Source: Deinococcus sp. QL22 (GTDB lineage Bacteria; Deinococcota; Deinococci; Deinococcales; Deinococcaceae). Taken from it: a DNA stretch of 64,000 nucleotides. Shown here one piece after another: positions 14,980-25,055 of this stretch (the first letter of the stretch is position 1; each line of letters begins with the position of its first letter). The stretch spans positions 124,001 through 188,000 of the forward strand of contig NZ_CP097150.1 in assembly GCF_023370075.1 (NCBI RefSeq). The letters are read 5' to 3'. A model generated the notes under the pieces. It searched no databases, was not told where the DNA came from, and saw only the letters and a program-made list of their open reading frames with translations. The position numbers were made by a program, and so were the translations under genes.

Positions 14980-16205
14980 TCAAGAGACGACTTGGGGGCG
15001 TTGGTACCCCAGCTCGAAGGGTTTCGCAGACCGAAGGACGGCGAAACTTGTGCGAAGGATTTTGCGTGCCAGGGCAATCAGGGCGACCTTCTTCGGCTTT
15101 CCTGCCGCAACCAATCGTCGATAATAGTCACCCATCGGATTTTTGAGACGAGACACCGTGACAGCCGAGAGGTAAAAGGCCTTTCTCAGTCGACTGTTTC
15201 CAATCTTAGAGATCCGACACCGTCCCACCATGGCGCCCGACTGGCGCGGCACCGGAGACAATCCAGCGTAAGCGGCCCATTGCCGCGAATCCTGGGCGTC
15301 TTGGAGATGACTCGTCTCGGCCAGCACGATCGCTGCGGTCAACTTCCCGATCCCCGGCACGGAAGACAGGAGGGCCACTTGTTCGCGGAGTCCAGCGGAT
15401 TCCGCCACACACGCATCCATCGCCCGTTCAACCGTGGCGCGCTGCTGTTCAAGCAGCGCCAAGCGCTCTCGACCCAGTTGGACGACCAACTCAAGAGCTT
15501 GTTCACGATGATCCAGGGCGTGCTGACGTCCTTTTTCAAGAGTGATCAGAGAAATGACCGCATCCCGTTCGTGGATCAAAGCACGGAGTGCTTCTCGATC
15601 TCGTTCAGCGGGCATCCAGCAGGCTGGATGCATCGTCTCGCCATACCGCGCAATCAGCTCGGCATCCATTTTGTCTGTTTTGCCCCGCCTCAACGTACTT
15701 TTCGCATAGAACTTAATCTGCGCTGCGTTAACCACACTGACCCGGTAGCCTGCCAAGTGAAGCTTCAACGCGATTCGCTCCCAGTACACGCCGGTCGCTT
15801 CCATCACCACCGAGGTCTCTTGGGCCGTGACGCCCTGTGTCTCCAGCCAGGTCTGCAGACCGGTATGGCCTTCGGCGGTGTTGGCCACCACCTGCCGAGC
15901 TGGTTTCAATTCGGGTTGCAGGAGACAGGCGTACAGCTCGCTTTTCCCCACGTCAATGCCGAGTACCACCATAAAAACCTCCTGGAAAGGGAAAGGTCAT
16001 CACAGCCCGGTTCGCTCGGCGAGATTTTGTGTGCAGGCTTCTTGGCCTCAGATACTGTTGCGCCTGATCGAAAGGGCCTCGAGCCGGCCAGAATTTGCAA
16101 TCCGACCTTGGAAGGTCAAAGATGTCAACAGGCTTGATGGCTCGAGGGGGAGTGACAAGCACAGCTTCCCACAGCTCTGCTCAACACACAAAGATGTCTG
16201 TTGAG
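14975..16205 (-). mobile_element. IS110-family insertion sequence, apparently intact
   Basis: A full-length transposase gene (14980-15972) is preceded on the minus strand by about 230 bp of non-coding DNA. That leader is clearly related to the relic at 58129-58412: both contain GTGTGTTGAGC, GTGGGAAGC, GGCGCAACAGTATCTGAGG and AGCCTGCACAC in the same order. The similarity defines the upstream part of the element. IS110 elements lack conventional inverted repeats, so exact ends are uncertain. Confidence 0.7.
14980..15972 (-). CDS. IS110-family DEDD transposase/recombinase
   Basis: 330 residues. The N-terminal RuvC-like DEDD domain shows GIDVGKSELYACLL, VVMEATGVYWE and TDKMDAELIARYG. A coiled region follows, then the Transposase_20 domain with SVPGIGKLTAAIVLAE, WAAYAGLSPVPRQSG and RISKIGNSRLRKAFYL and the conserved serine. 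AGGAGG lies seven bases before the ATG. The frame is intact and of normal length, so this copy may be active, and it could have supplied the related relic at 58.1-58.4 kb. Confidence 0.92.
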   Translation of the reverse strand: MVVLGIDVGKSELYACLLQPELKPARQVVANTAEGHTGLQTWLETQGVTAQETSVVMEATGVYWERIALKLHLAGYRVSVVNAAQIKFYAKSTLRRGKTDKMDAELIARYGETMHPACWMPAERDREALRALIHERDAVISLITLEKGRQHALDHREQALELVVQLGRERLALLEQQRATVERAMDACVAESAGLREQVALLSSVPGIGKLTAAIVLAETSHLQDAQDSRQWAAYAGLSPVPRQSGAMVGRCRISKIGNSRLRKAFYLSAVTVSRLKNPMGDYYRRLVAAGKPKKVALIALARKILRTSFAVLRSAKPFELGYQRPQVVS

Positions 16206-16304
16206 CTTGACCGATCGGATCGAGAGAACGGAGAGCAGGGGAGACTGGGAACAGAGAGGTTTCAGTGCTCTGCCGGAGGGTCGTCATGTTTAAGTGCGCC
16301 CTCC

Positions 16305-17744
16305 TTAGCAGACAGACACCACGTCTATTCCGAGCAGCGCCCCCAATTTCTGAAGGCGCCCGGCGAGGTGCCCAACGCCAACCGCGCAGTGATGGGCTGG
16401 CCCCTGCGCGTTCCACGCCTCCACAAAGGCCCGTGCGCCGGGGGCAAAGCGGTAGCGGCTGTTGGTATTGCCGATCTCCAGAAGCGGCCCCGGCACCGAC
16501 TCACCCTCGGCCACCAGCAGTTTCAGGCGACTGCCACTCTCGACCACCGACAGCAGTGTGACCGGGCCGTGCTGCACCGACATTTCCACGCTGAGGCCGC
16601 GTCCGACTTTGCCGTGAAAGACTTCCAGCGGGCGCACTTTGGTTTTCCCTTCGGCGATCCGGGTATGGCCGGGGCCGTCGTGTCCCATCAGCACCACGTC
16701 GTCGGCAAAGTCCAGCGCGTAATACTCGGTAAACGAACCGCCTGCGCCAAACGCATCCATGATTTTCATGGCCTGTGCGTTCTTGATTTCATATTCTCCG
16801 GCTACTGGAATTCCCCGCGCTGTCAGCAGCGAGCAGCCCAGAATAATGGAGGTCATGACGTCTTCGTTGTCGTGACCCGGCACCGATTCGGCGTAGTAGG
16901 CCAGTGACCCGAGGCGGTGCCGATCGACAAAACGGTCGAGGGCGACACTTGTCCGGGCGGCGCGGGTTAGTTCGGCAGGATCGCAGTCGGGCTGAAGGTC
17001 GAATTCGGTCTGAAACAGCGTGACACGCTCGGCGGCTTCGGCCTCCGTGACGCCCTGTCGCAGCTGTGCCAGTTCGTCCAGTTCCACCATCTGAAGATGC
17101 GTGCCGAACGTGATGGCCTGTAAGGTCGGGTCGCTGTAAATGTCCAGCATCCCGTTGTACGGGCGGCCCATCAGTCCGAGGCGGTTGTGGGCCATCACGT
17201 GCTTCACCTGCGCCGCTTCGATCCAGCCCTCAATCTCGTTCCAGACGTGTGGATCGCCCTGCAACACCCCCGTGACCTGATGCACGGCCAGCCCAGCGCG
17301 GGTCAGCACGTTGGCAATTTCGGGCACCGGACAGGCCGAGCAAAACGCCAGCCAGTCGCCCGTCATGGCAGTGCGGTTGCCCAGCGCATTGAAGGCGGCG
17401 TAATCGATGGCCGCTTCGGGTTGAAGATTCAGGATCACCACCGGCACGCCCGCCCGTTGCACCACCGGAAGCACCGTGCTGGACAACGCGTAGGTCGTAA
17501 CATACAGGAAAATAAGGTCTACGTCGGCCTGACGGAAGCGGTGGCCTGCATCCAACGCTTTTTCGGGCGAATCCACCAATCCGAGGTTGACTACCTCTAC
17601 GCCGGGGCGTTTCAAACGGGCGGCCACCTGGGCCACGTAACCTTTCAAACGGTCTTCAAGGCCCGCGAACTGCGGCCAGTAAGTGTCGAGGCCGATTCCG
17701 AACAGGCCGACTTTCAGGGGATAGCTGGTGTGGACTTGACTCAT
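16305..17744 (-). CDS. L-arabinose/L-fucose isomerase-family protein
   Basis: 479 residues, in the AraA/FucI superfamily of metal-dependent ketol isomerases. The metal-ligand pattern is kept: E317/E319 in VAGEYEIKNA, E340 in GGSFTEYYALDF, H355/H360 in VLMGHDGPGH and H451/H452 near the C terminus. ILGCSLLTARGIPVAGEYE resembles the AraA region around the first glutamate. It is the last gene on the minus arm of the rhamnose locus, 113 bp after rhaS and behind a hairpin terminator. RhaI already provides rhamnose isomerase, so this enzyme may act on another 6-deoxy sugar or pentose. Substrate unknown. Confidence 0.8.
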   Translation of the reverse strand: MSQVHTSYPLKVGLFGIGLDTYWPQFAGLEDRLKGYVAQVAARLKRPGVEVVNLGLVDSPEKALDAGHRFRQADVDLIFLYVTTYALSSTVLPVVQRAGVPVVILNLQPEAAIDYAAFNALGNRTAMTGDWLAFCSACPVPEIANVLTRAGLAVHQVTGVLQGDPHVWNEIEGWIEAAQVKHVMAHNRLGLMGRPYNGMLDIYSDPTLQAITFGTHLQMVELDELAQLRQGVTEAEAAERVTLFQTEFDLQPDCDPAELTRAARTSVALDRFVDRHRLGSLAYYAESVPGHDNEDVMTSIILGCSLLTARGIPVAGEYEIKNAQAMKIMDAFGAGGSFTEYYALDFADDVVLMGHDGPGHTRIAEGKTKVRPLEVFHGKVGRGLSVEMSVQHGPVTLLSVVESGSRLKLLVAEGESVPGPLLEIGNTNSRYRFAPGARAFVEAWNAQGPAHHCAVGVGHLAGRLQKLGALLGIDVVSVC

Positions 17745-17770
17745 AGGCCTCCTGCGGCGACGGTGGGTGC

Positions 17771-17806
17771 AAAAAGCCGCCTTCGCCCAGAAAGGGGTTG
17801 GCGGCT
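17771..17806 (-). terminator. Intrinsic terminator between rhaS and the isomerase gene
   Basis: On the minus strand AGCCGCC and GGCGGCT form a 7-bp stem around an 18-nt loop, followed at once by TTTTT. It lies about 50 bp after the rhaS stop. It could end most transport-operon transcripts and lower expression of the isomerase gene, whose start lies 27 bp beyond. A good AGGAGG precedes that start. Confidence 0.65.
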
Positions 17807-17857
17807 GACTGGGGGAGGGGGTTGGCTGAACATCGGCCTTGGCTCCTCCCCGAATCC

Positions 17858-18862
17858 TCAGAAATTAAACTTGTCGATGTTGCTCTTGTCGAAGGTGTAG
17901 GGGGGGCCAAGCACGATTTCGCCGTTCTTGCCGATGGTGTATTTGCCCAGTTTGCCGGCCATAAACGTTTCTCCGGTTTTGCCGGTGATCTGTTTGCTGA
18001 CCAAGGCTGCCGCCGCGTAGGTCGCGAGGTAGCCCACGTCGCCGGGATTCCACAGCTGGAAAGCGCTTACGGTGCCGTCTTTCACAAACTGGCGCATCTG
18101 ATTGGGCGTGCCGAGGCCCGTCAGCATCACTTTGCCTTTGAGGGGGCTGGTGGACAGGTAACGCGCCCCTGCCGAGATGCCGACAGTGGTGGGCGAAATC
18201 ACGCCTTTCAGGTTGGGATACGCCTGAATGAGGCCCTGCATTTCGGTGAACGATTTCTGGTCGTCATCGTTGCCGTAAGCGATTTTGACCAGTTTCATGT
18301 TCTTGTATTTGGGCAGCTTGAGTTCTTCTTGCATCCACTTGATCCAGGTGTTCTGGTTGGTGGCGTTGGGCGTGGCCGACAGGATGGCAATGTCGCCCTT
18401 GTAGCCGGTCAATTTGCCTACCAGCTGCACTTGAGCGCGGCCAATGCCCTCGGAGTTGGCCTGATTGATGAACAGCGTGCGGCCTTCGGGGGCGGTGTCC
18501 GAGTCCATCGTGACCACCTTGACGCCCGCCTGCATGGCCCGCTTGAGGTACGGCAGGAGCGCGTTGGCATCGTTGGCAGCCAAAATCAGCGCGTCTTGCC
18601 GCTGGGCGATGGCGGTGTTGATGTAGCTGACCTGACTGCTGGCTCCCGCGTCCGATGGCCCCACCACTTTGGCGACTGCGCCGATTTCTTTGGCCGCGTC
18701 GAGGCCGCCCCGCGTTTCGGTGACGTTGTAGGGATTGTTGATGTTCTTGGGCAGCAGCGTGATCTTCAGCCCTTTTTTGAGGGCGGGCGTCTGGGCCAGC
18801 GCGAGGGTGCCGAGGCCGAGGGTAACGGCCAGAGAGGAGAGCAGCAAGCGACGTTTATTCAT
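17858..18862 (-). CDS. rhaS: Rhamnose ABC transporter, periplasmic binding protein
   Basis: 334 residues starting MNKRRLLLSSLAVTLGLGTLALAQ, a signal peptide. The mature protein is a cluster B (RbsB-like) sugar-binding protein: KITLLPKNINNPYNVTETRG, DALILAANDANALLP and VVTMDSDTAPEGRTLFINQA are typical of RhaS of rhizobia. It delivers L-rhamnose to the membrane permeases. AGGTTG lies just before the start. It follows the permease gene by 65 bp. The rhamnose assignment rests on the locus plus the family pattern. Confidence 0.88.
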   Translation of the reverse strand: MNKRRLLLSSLAVTLGLGTLALAQTPALKKGLKITLLPKNINNPYNVTETRGGLDAAKEIGAVAKVVGPSDAGASSQVSYINTAIAQRQDALILAANDANALLPYLKRAMQAGVKVVTMDSDTAPEGRTLFINQANSEGIGRAQVQLVGKLTGYKGDIAILSATPNATNQNTWIKWMQEELKLPKYKNMKLVKIAYGNDDDQKSFTEMQGLIQAYPNLKGVISPTTVGISAGARYLSTSPLKGKVMLTGLGTPNQMRQFVKDGTVSAFQLWNPGDVGYLATYAAAALVSKQITGKTGETFMAGKLGKYTIGKNGEIVLGPPYTFDKSNIDKFNF

Positions 18863-18927
18863 GGACAACCTCCGAGAGAAGGAAAAGGACGGGTAGGGAC
18901 AAAGTGCAGAGGGCGTTCCCATCACAG

Positions 18928-19944
18928 CTACCGCATGGCGTCCCTCCGGAGTTGCTGCCGCTCGCGGGCAGAGCGGGCGCGGGCCAGCAGGTTGGGAACG
19001 AGTACCGAACCGATCAGGAGCAGGCCAGTCACGATGGTCAGGATTTCGTTGGACACGTCCACGATGGTCAGTGCGCCGTTGATGATGCCGATCAGGAACA
19101 CGGCCGCCACCGCGCCGACGACACTGCCCTTGCCCCCGAAAATACTGACGCCCCCCAGCAGCACGGCGGCAATCACGCTGAGTTCGAACCCCGAAGCGTT
19201 GTCGGCGCGGGCGCTGGAAAAGCGGAAGGTGTAGACCACCGCGGCCAGCGCTGCCATCAGACCAGAGACCACGAACAGGGTCAGTTTGACCCGCTCGACC
19301 CGCAGTCCTGCGAACCGGGCGGCGACCTCGTTGGCTCCGATGGCGTACAGCGAGCGCCCGAACGGCGTGGCGTGCAAGACGATTGCCGTGACCACTGCCA
19401 GTACCAGAAACAGGGCGATGGGAATGGGAATCAGGGTGCCGGGGACGTTCCCGAAACCGAAATTGGTGTAGGCCGCCGGAAACTCGGCAATAGCCCGGTC
19501 TCCCAGCAGCACGTAGGCCAGCCCCCGGTACAGCGCCAGCGTGCCAATCGTGACGGCCAATGACGGCAGGCCGAGGCGCGTGACCAACAGGCCGTTGAAC
19601 AGCCCGGCCAATCCGCCCACCACGAAGCAGGCCAGAATAGCCAGTGGCATCGGCCAACCCGCTGCGAACAGCACGCCTAGCACCGCGCTGCACAGGCCCA
19701 AGATAGATGCCACCGACAGGTCGATCTCGGCCACGATCACCAGCAGGGTCATGCTCAGGGCCATCAGCGCTACCTCACTGAAATTGGCCGTCAGGAACGA
19801 CAAATTGGAGCCGGTCAGAAAGTCGGGCGACAGGAGTGCCCCGCCCAACAGGGCCACGAACACCAGTCCCGTGATGGTCAGTTCCCAGCCCACCACGCCT
19901 GCAAATCGGCTCCGCTTGGGGCGGTTCAGTTCAGGGCTGCTCAT
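18928..19944 (-). CDS. rhaQ: Rhamnose ABC transporter permease (RhaQ-like)
   Basis: 338 residues from ATG 19944, which overlaps the upstream stop (ATGA). BPD_transp_2 family with about eight to ten membrane helices. The conserved segments VIVAEIDLSVASILGL, NGLLVTRLGLPSLAVTIGTL and GFELSVIAAVLLGGVSIFGG mark sugar permeases of the RbsC type. It pairs with the next permease to form the transmembrane channel. A longer N-terminal start (19992) would lie inside the upstream gene. Confidence 0.85.
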   Translation of the reverse strand: MSSPELNRPKRSRFAGVVGWELTITGLVFVALLGGALLSPDFLTGSNLSFLTANFSEVALMALSMTLLVIVAEIDLSVASILGLCSAVLGVLFAAGWPMPLAILACFVVGGLAGLFNGLLVTRLGLPSLAVTIGTLALYRGLAYVLLGDRAIAEFPAAYTNFGFGNVPGTLIPIPIALFLVLAVVTAIVLHATPFGRSLYAIGANEVAARFAGLRVERVKLTLFVVSGLMAALAAVVYTFRFSSARADNASGFELSVIAAVLLGGVSIFGGKGSVVGAVAAVFLIGIINGALTIVDVSNEILTIVTGLLLIGSVLVPNLLARARSARERQQLRRDAMR

Positions 19945-20960
19945 GACCCACGTCCTTGGTTCCAGCCTTTGGCGGTGCGGCGAGATACCCACATGTCGAT
20001 GCTGATGGCGGCCAACAGCAGCGCACCCTGAATGGCCTGCTGATAGAACCCCGGCGCACGCAAAATGACCAGGGCGCTACCCATGACGCCCAGCAGCAGC
20101 GCCCCGATGCCCGCCCCAAACAGCGTGCCGACGCCGCCGTTGATCGAGACGCCGCCCACCACTGCCGCCGCGATGACCTGAAGCTCTAAGCCGGTACCTG
20201 CGGTGGCGTCCACGGTGCCGAAGCGGGCCAGATACAGCACGCCCGCCAGCCCGGCCACCGCGCCGCTGAGAGCAAAGCCCAGCATGGTGCGGCGGTTCAC
20301 GCGGATGCCGGCCAGCCCCGCCGCTTCAGCGTTGGATCCCAGCGCGTAGTACTCGCGCCCGCCCCGGTAGGATTTGAGGTAGATCCCGAACCCGGTCATG
20401 ACCGTCAGCACCAACAGCACCAAATTAGGAATGCCCCACACTGCGCCTGTCGCAAACCCCAGAAAGCCCGCTGGCAGGTTGGACGCGTTGATCTGGCCGC
20501 CGTCGACCACCGCGTAGGTAACGCCCCGGAACACATACAAGGTTCCAAGGGTTGCCACCAGGGCAGGCACCTTGCCGTAAGCCACCAGCAGGCCGTTGAC
20601 TGAACCCAACGCCGCGCCCAGCACCAGCCCGAACAGCAGGGCCAACGGGACAGGCAAGCCCGGAACAGCAATAAACAGAGAGCCAGTGAGGAAAGCGCTG
20701 AGGCCCACCACGCTGCTGACGCTCAGATCGACGTGTTTCATCAGCAGCACGATGGTCTGCCCGATCACCACCAACGCGATGATCGACACGTTCAGGAACA
20801 GGTCTTTGAGGCTGCCGAAGCTCAGGAACAGGGGATTGATGGCGGCAGTGCCCAGCGTGACCACCAAGAGCAGGGCCACCAGACTGACCTCGCGTGCCCG
20901 CAAGAGCCGGGACAGCAGAGGCGGCGCACTGGCGGCTGATTTTGCCGTCTGACTGGTCAT
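19941..20960 (-). CDS. rhaP: Rhamnose ABC transporter permease (RhaP-like)
   Basis: 339 residues, BPD_transp_2 family. After a short cytoplasmic tail come eight or more helices, with [39 protein letters not shown] and [20 protein letters not shown]. It overlaps the ATPase gene by four bases at its start and the other permease by four bases at its end, so the transport genes are tightly coupled. Which of the two permeases should be called P or Q is arbitrary here. Confidence 0.85.
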   Translation of the reverse strand: MTSQTAKSAASAPPLLSRLLRAREVSLVALLLVVTLGTAAINPLFLSFGSLKDLFLNVSIIALVVIGQTIVLLMKHVDLSVSSVVGLSAFLTGSLFIAVPGLPVPLALLFGLVLGAALGSVNGLLVAYGKVPALVATLGTLYVFRGVTYAVVDGGQINASNLPAGFLGFATGAVWGIPNLVLLVLTVMTGFGIYLKSYRGGREYYALGSNAEAAGLAGIRVNRRTMLGFALSGAVAGLAGVLYLARFGTVDATAGTGLELQVIAAAVVGGVSINGGVGTLFGAGIGALLLGVMGSALVILRAPGFYQQAIQGALLLAAISIDMWVSRRTAKGWNQGRGS

Positions 20961-22483
20961 GCCGCGCCGCCAAGCAGGGGTTCGCCAGTGGGGTGCTGCC
21001 CAGTCGCCAGGTACATCACGGCTTCTTCATTGGCTTCAGCGCGGTTCAGTTCGCCCACCACTTGCCCTTCCCGCATCACCAGAATCCGGTCAGCCATGCC
21101 CAGCACTTCTGGCAAGTCCGAAGAAATCATCAGCACGGCAAGGCCCGCAGCGGCCAGTTCGGAGAGGGTGCGGTGAACCTCGGCTTTGGCCCCCACATCG
21201 ATGCCCCTGGTCGGCTCATCCACGATCAGCACGCTGGGGTTGGTCGCCAGCCACTTGGCCAACACCACCTTTTGCTGGTTGCCGCCCGACAGGGTACTCA
21301 CCGGGTCAGAGAGGCGGTGCGCCTTGAGCCTCAGCTTGCTCGTCCAAGAGTGGGCACTTTCGGCCTCGGCTCCCCGGTTCATCAGCCAGCCGGAGGTGAG
21401 GCGGCCCAAGATGGCGAGGTTGGCGTTGCGCTCGATACTCATGTCCATGACCAACCCCTGCTGGCGGCGGTCTTCGGGCACCAGACCCAGCCCGGCAGCC
21501 ATCACCGATTGCGGGCGCAGCGGCGGCATGACGTGGCCGCCCAAACGCACCTCGCCCCCTTCCCTCGGATCGATGCCGAAAATGGCCCGCGCCACTTCGC
21601 TGCGGCCCGCGCCGACCAGCCCGGCCAGGCCCACGATCTCGCCGCGGCGCACTTCAAAACTCACGTTGCTGAAGACCCCTGGTTGCGAGAGGCTACGCAC
21701 CGAGAGGGCCACCTCGCCCACATTGGCTTCTCCGCGTGGGTACAGGTCGCCGAGGTCGCGCCCCACCATCTGCCGCACCACCAGATCGGTGTCGTAGTCC
21801 TCGATGGGGCCGCTGGACACCCAGGTGCCGTCACGCATCACGGTCACGCGCTGGCATTCGCCGAACACTTCTTCCAGTCGGTGCGTAATGAACAGCACCG
21901 CCGCGCCCCGTTCCCGCAGCGAGCGCACCACCCGGAACAGCCGCTCGGTTTCCGACAGGGTTAGCGCTGCCGTCGGCTCATCCATAATCAGGATGCGGGC
22001 GTTCAGCGACAGGGCTTTGGCGATTTCCACGAGTTGTTGGTCGGCAATCGAGAGGCCGCGGACAGGCCGGGCCGGGTCGAGCTGCACCCCCAACGAGGTC
22101 AGGATGGTTGCGACTTGCCGGTTCATGGCGCGGGCGTCGATCCGGCCCCAGCGGGCGGTGGGCTGCCGTCCCATCAGCACATTTTCGGCCACCGACAGGT
22201 CTGGAAAGAGGGTCGGCTCCTGATAGATGATGGCGATTCCGGCGTCCCGCGCCTCGGCAGGCGAGTGAAAGTTGACCTCCTGACCCCCGACGTGCAAGGT
22301 GCCGCTGTCTCGGCGGTGGACTCCAGCCAGAATCTTGACAAAGGTGGATTTGCCCGCACCGTTTTCACCGAGCAGGGCGTGGGCCTCACCGGGAAACAGC
22401 TCGATGCTCACGTCGCGCAGGGCCTGCACCGGGCCAAAGGATTTGCTCGCGTGGGCGAGGGTCAGCAGGGAAGTGCTAGTCAA
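20957..22483 (-). CDS. rhaT: Rhamnose ABC transporter, double ATP-binding protein
   Basis: 508 residues from TTG 22483. Two ABC cassettes are present. The first has Walker [10 protein letters not shown], signature [15 protein letters not shown] and Walker [13 protein letters not shown]. The second has a degenerate Walker A region ([16 protein letters not shown]), signature [15 protein letters not shown] and Walker [15 protein letters not shown], the usual layout of RbsA/XylG/RhaT proteins. The TTG overlaps the rhaM stop (TTGACTAG). An in-frame ATG exists at 22576, but it would add about 30 residues of RhaM-shadow sequence. Confidence 0.85.
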   Translation of the reverse strand: MTSTSLLTLAHASKSFGPVQALRDVSIELFPGEAHALLGENGAGKSTFVKILAGVHRRDSGTLHVGGQEVNFHSPAEARDAGIAIIYQEPTLFPDLSVAENVLMGRQPTARWGRIDARAMNRQVATILTSLGVQLDPARPVRGLSIADQQLVEIAKALSLNARILIMDEPTAALTLSETERLFRVVRSLRERGAAVLFITHRLEEVFGECQRVTVMRDGTWVSSGPIEDYDTDLVVRQMVGRDLGDLYPRGEANVGEVALSVRSLSQPGVFSNVSFEVRRGEIVGLAGLVGAGRSEVARAIFGIDPREGGEVRLGGHVMPPLRPQSVMAAGLGLVPEDRRQQGLVMDMSIERNANLAILGRLTSGWLMNRGAEAESAHSWTSKLRLKAHRLSDPVSTLSGGNQQKVVLAKWLATNPSVLIVDEPTRGIDVGAKAEVHRTLSELAAAGLAVLMISSDLPEVLGMADRILVMREGQVVGELNRAEANEEAVMYLATGQHPTGEPLLGGAA

Positions 22484-22808
22484 GGTGAAACACCTCTTCC
22501 AGTTGCAGGACCCCCTCGTCGGGCCGTCCTTCCAGCGCCGCAAAGAACGGGGCCATTTCCGCTTGCCAGCGGGCATTCACGTCGGTGGCAGCCATTTTGG
22601 AACGGGCTGTTTCGAAATCAGGCGTTTCTAGGTACCCCACGAGGAGTCCGTCTGGGCGCAGGAACAGGGAATAGTTGTGCCAGCCCGCCGATTTCAGGGC
22701 AGCGAGCATATCGGGCCAGACCGCCTGATGACGGGCCTTGTACTCCTGAAGTCGTTCAGGACGCACCTGAAGGAAAAAACAAACGCGGTGCAGTGGGAGA
22801 GCGGTCAT
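22476..22808 (-). CDS. rhaM: L-rhamnose mutarotase
   Basis: 110 residues, the normal size. The pattern is that of RhaM/Rha[54 protein letters not shown] and [11 protein letters not shown]. It interconverts the alpha and beta anomers of L-rhamnose so that the isomerase gets its preferred form. It is the first gene of the minus-strand transport operon, with GGAGG seven bases before ATG 22808, and is divergent from the regulator. Confidence 0.92.
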   Translation of the reverse strand: MTALPLHRVCFFLQVRPERLQEYKARHQAVWPDMLAALKSAGWHNYSLFLRPDGLLVGYLETPDFETARSKMAATDVNARWQAEMAPFFAALEGRPDEGVLQLEEVFHLD

Positions 22809-22907
22809 GAACCTCCAGACGTAGAGATGAAAGCAGAGGAGGGCTGGGCCAAGAAACGCCAGCGGGAACCGCCGCTACAGGTTGTGGACTGCCCATATTC
22901 AACACTA

Positions 22908-22946
22908 GTTCACAAATAATTGCAAGGGCTTGTCACCTTTTGTAAC
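22908..22946. promoter_or_regulatory. Imperfect dyad between rhaM and the DeoR regulator, candidate operator
   Basis: GTTCACAAATAATTGCAAG (22908-22926) and CTTGTCACCTTTTGTAAC (22929-22946) form an imperfect inverted repeat around GG, sharing GTT, ACAAA and CAAG positions. It covers the space where both divergent promoters must lie, so RhaR bound here could control both arms. Binding is inferred. Confidence 0.5.
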
Positions 22947-22960
22947 TTTGATGTTAGGAT
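22930..22960 (+). promoter_or_regulatory. Probable promoter of rhaR giving a leaderless transcript
   Basis: TTGTCA at 22930-22935 and TAGGAT at 22955-22960 are separated by 19 bp, a little wide. The -10 ends six bases before ATG 22967, so transcription would start at or next to the A of the start codon. No Shine-Dalgarno precedes the gene, which fits a leaderless mRNA as is common in Deinococcus. The -35 overlaps the candidate operator. Confidence 0.5.
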
Positions 22961-22966
22961 AGAAGC

Positions 22967-23743
22967 ATGTCTCCAGAACTTGTGGCTCCATTGCTGGGGC
23001 GTCAGCAAGATATTTTGCGCCGTGCCCTGAGCGACAAAGTGGTTCGGATCAAAGAATTGGCCGCCGAATTTGGCGTCCATGAAATGACGGTTCGGCGCGA
23101 TATCGATCTGCTCTGCGAGCAGGGAAAATTGCTGCGCGTGCACGGCGGAGCGCAGCTGCTCGACAAATCCAGCGAGGAACTCTCGCAGTCCATGCGGGCC
23201 GGACAGAACGTGGAGGCCAAAGAGCGAATTGCTCGCGCGGCGCTGGCCCTGATCCAGGACGGCGATACTGTGGCGCTCGACGCCAGCACGACCAGTTTGG
23301 CCCTGGCCCGCCTGCTGCCTGCCCGCCGGGTACAGGCCATCGCGTGCAGCCTCGACGCGGCCAACGCCTTGGCCGCAGGCGGCCTGCCGTTCCTGATGGT
23401 GGGCGGCAATTTCCACGTTCCGGCCCGCTCGTTCGTGGGGGCATTTTTTATGGACACCATGCAGCGCCTTCATCCTGATCGGGTGTTCTTTTCGGCCAAA
23501 GGCTACACGGCCGACACCGGATTTACTGACCCACATCTGCCGGAAGTCGGGGCCAAGCAGGCCCTGATCCGCAGCGGGAGCAGTGTGGTGGCCCTGCTCG
23601 ACAGCAGCAAGGTGGGCCGCCGGGCGCTGGCGACCATTGCCACGCACGCCGATATCAACACCCTGATCACCGATACCGACCTGGCACCAGACGTGCGCGG
23701 GCGGCTGGAAGACGACGACATCCAGGTGATCGTGGCCCCGTAG
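22967..23743 (+). CDS. rhaR: DeoR-family regulator of the rhamnose locus
   Basis: 258 residues. The N-terminal DeoR helix-turn-helix ([20 protein letters not shown], then [20 protein letters not shown]) is followed by a DeoRC sugar-phosphate-sensing domain with [23 protein letters not shown] and [18 protein letters not shown]. DeoR-type RhaR is the usual regulator of rhizobial-type rhamnose loci. It is divergent from rhaM and 58 bp before rhaI. It probably represses both arms until a phosphorylated intermediate or rhamnose binds; the effector is not visible. Confidence 0.88.
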   Translation: MSPELVAPLLGRQQDILRRALSDKVVRIKELAAEFGVHEMTVRRDIDLLCEQGKLLRVHGGAQLLDKSSEELSQSMRAGQNVEAKERIARAALALIQDGDTVALDASTTSLALARLLPARRVQAIACSLDAANALAAGGLPFLMVGGNFHVPARSFVGAFFMDTMQRLHPDRVFFSAKGYTADTGFTDPHLPEVGAKQALIRSGSSVVALLDSSKVGRRALATIATHADINTLITDTDLAPDVRGRLEDDDIQVIVAP

Positions 23744-23801
23744 CAGCAGCGGTATTCGCGGCCTGTTCCCTCTCTTTCTCTTGGCGTTGCAAGGAGCCTG
23801 C

Positions 23802-25010
23802 ATGACCCTGACCCCCGACCGACTCGCCGCCCTCAATTCTCAGCGCATCGAAACGCCCTCCTGGGGCTACGGCAATTCCGGCACGCGTTTCAAGACCTTT
23901 GCCGCGCCGGGAGCCGCCCGCACCATTCACGAAAAACTGGACGACGCCGCCGAAGTGCAGCGCCTGACGGGAATCGCGCCCAGCGTGGCGCTGCATATCC
24001 CGTGGGATGAGGTGGACGATTACGGCGAGCTGAACCGCTATGCCGCTGAGCGTGGCCTGAAGATCGGCTCGATCAATCCCAACGTATTTCAGGACGAGGG
24101 GTACAAGTTGGGCAGCGTGACCAGCCCGGATGAGGGCGTGCAGGAACAAGCCGCCTTGCACCTGCTGGACTGCGTGCAGATCATGAAACAGACTGGAAGC
24201 CGTGACCTGTCGTTGTGGTTTGCCGACGGCACCAACTACGCCGGTCAAGACGACTTGCGGGCCAGGAAGCGCCGGATGCGTTCTGCCTTACAGCGCGTGC
24301 ACGACGCCCTGCCCGAGGGTTCCAGAATGCTGGTGGAATACAAGCTCTTCGAACCGGCTTTCTACGCCACCGACCTGTTCGACTGGGGCGCGGCCTATGC
24401 CCATTGCCTCGCGATTGGAGAGAAGGCGCAGGTGTTGGTTGATCTGGGCCACCACGCGCAGGGCGTGAATATCGAGCAGATCGTGGCGTTCTTGCTCGAC
24501 GAGGGGCGCTTGGGCGGCTTCCATTTCAATGCCCGCCGCTACGCCGACGACGACCTGATCGTGGGCACGTCCAATCCCTTCGAATTGTTCTGCATTTACG
24601 CCGAATTGGTGGCCGCAGAACGCAGCACAGACGGCCTGACCCGTGCCACCGCGCAGAAAGTGGCCTACATGATCGACCAGAGCCACAACATCGAGCCGAA
24701 GGTGGAAGCCATGCTCCAGAGCGTCCTGAACTGTCAGGAAGCCTACGCCAAAGCGCTGCTGATCGACCGCGACCTGTTGAAGGAAGCCCAGTCGGCGGGC
24801 GACGTGTTGGGTGCCCACCGCGTGCTGGCCGACGCCTTTAAAACCGATGTCCGCCCGCTCTTGGCAGAACTCCGCACCGAACAGGGCCTGAGCGCCGACC
24901 CGATCAAAGCGCACCGCCAGAGCGGGTATCAAGCCAAGGTCGCGCAGGAACGCGGCACCCAGAGCGGCGGCGGCGGGTATCCGGTCAAAGAGAAAGTTCA
25001 GCGCCTCTGA
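23802..25010 (+). CDS. rhaI: L-rhamnose isomerase (Pseudomonas-type)
   Basis: 402 residues from ATG 23802, preceded by AAGGAG. TIM-barrel isomerase of the RhaI type, distinct from E. coli RhaA. Metal-ligand candidates are E179 in [11 protein letters not shown]214 in [17 protein letters not shown]241 in [13 protein letters not shown] and the aspartates after it. It converts L-rhamnose to L-rhamnulose in the cytoplasm. An upstream ATG at 23781 has no ribosome-binding site. It leads the catabolic operon, 45 bp before the aldolase gene. Confidence 0.92.
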   Translation: MTLTPDRLAALNSQRIETPSWGYGNSGTRFKTFAAPGAARTIHEKLDDAAEVQRLTGIAPSVALHIPWDEVDDYGELNRYAAERGLKIGSINPNVFQDEGYKLGSVTSPDEGVQEQAALHLLDCVQIMKQTGSRDLSLWFADGTNYAGQDDLRARKRRMRSALQRVHDALPEGSRMLVEYKLFEPAFYATDLFDWGAAYAHCLAIGEKAQVLVDLGHHAQGVNIEQIVAFLLDEGRLGGFHFNARRYADDDLIVGTSNPFELFCIYAELVAAERSTDGLTRATAQKVAYMIDQSHNIEPKVEAMLQSVLNCQEAYAKALLIDRDLLKEAQSAGDVLGAHRVLADAFKTDVRPLLAELRTEQGLSADPIKAHRQSGYQAKVAQERGTQSGGGGYPVKEKVQRL

Positions 25011-25055
25011 TTTTCCACCTGAAATCTTCCCGCCTCTCATTCAAGGAGTCTCCTC

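Noticed and set aside
14588..14983. 131-residue minus-strand frame between two elements
   Set aside because: No start signal, no domain, and an arginine- and serine-rich mix typical of chance frames.
17798..19234. Long plus-strand frame opposite rhaS and rhaQ
   Set aside because: It is antisense to well-supported transporter genes and has no recognisable domain; long antisense frames are common in GC-rich DNA.
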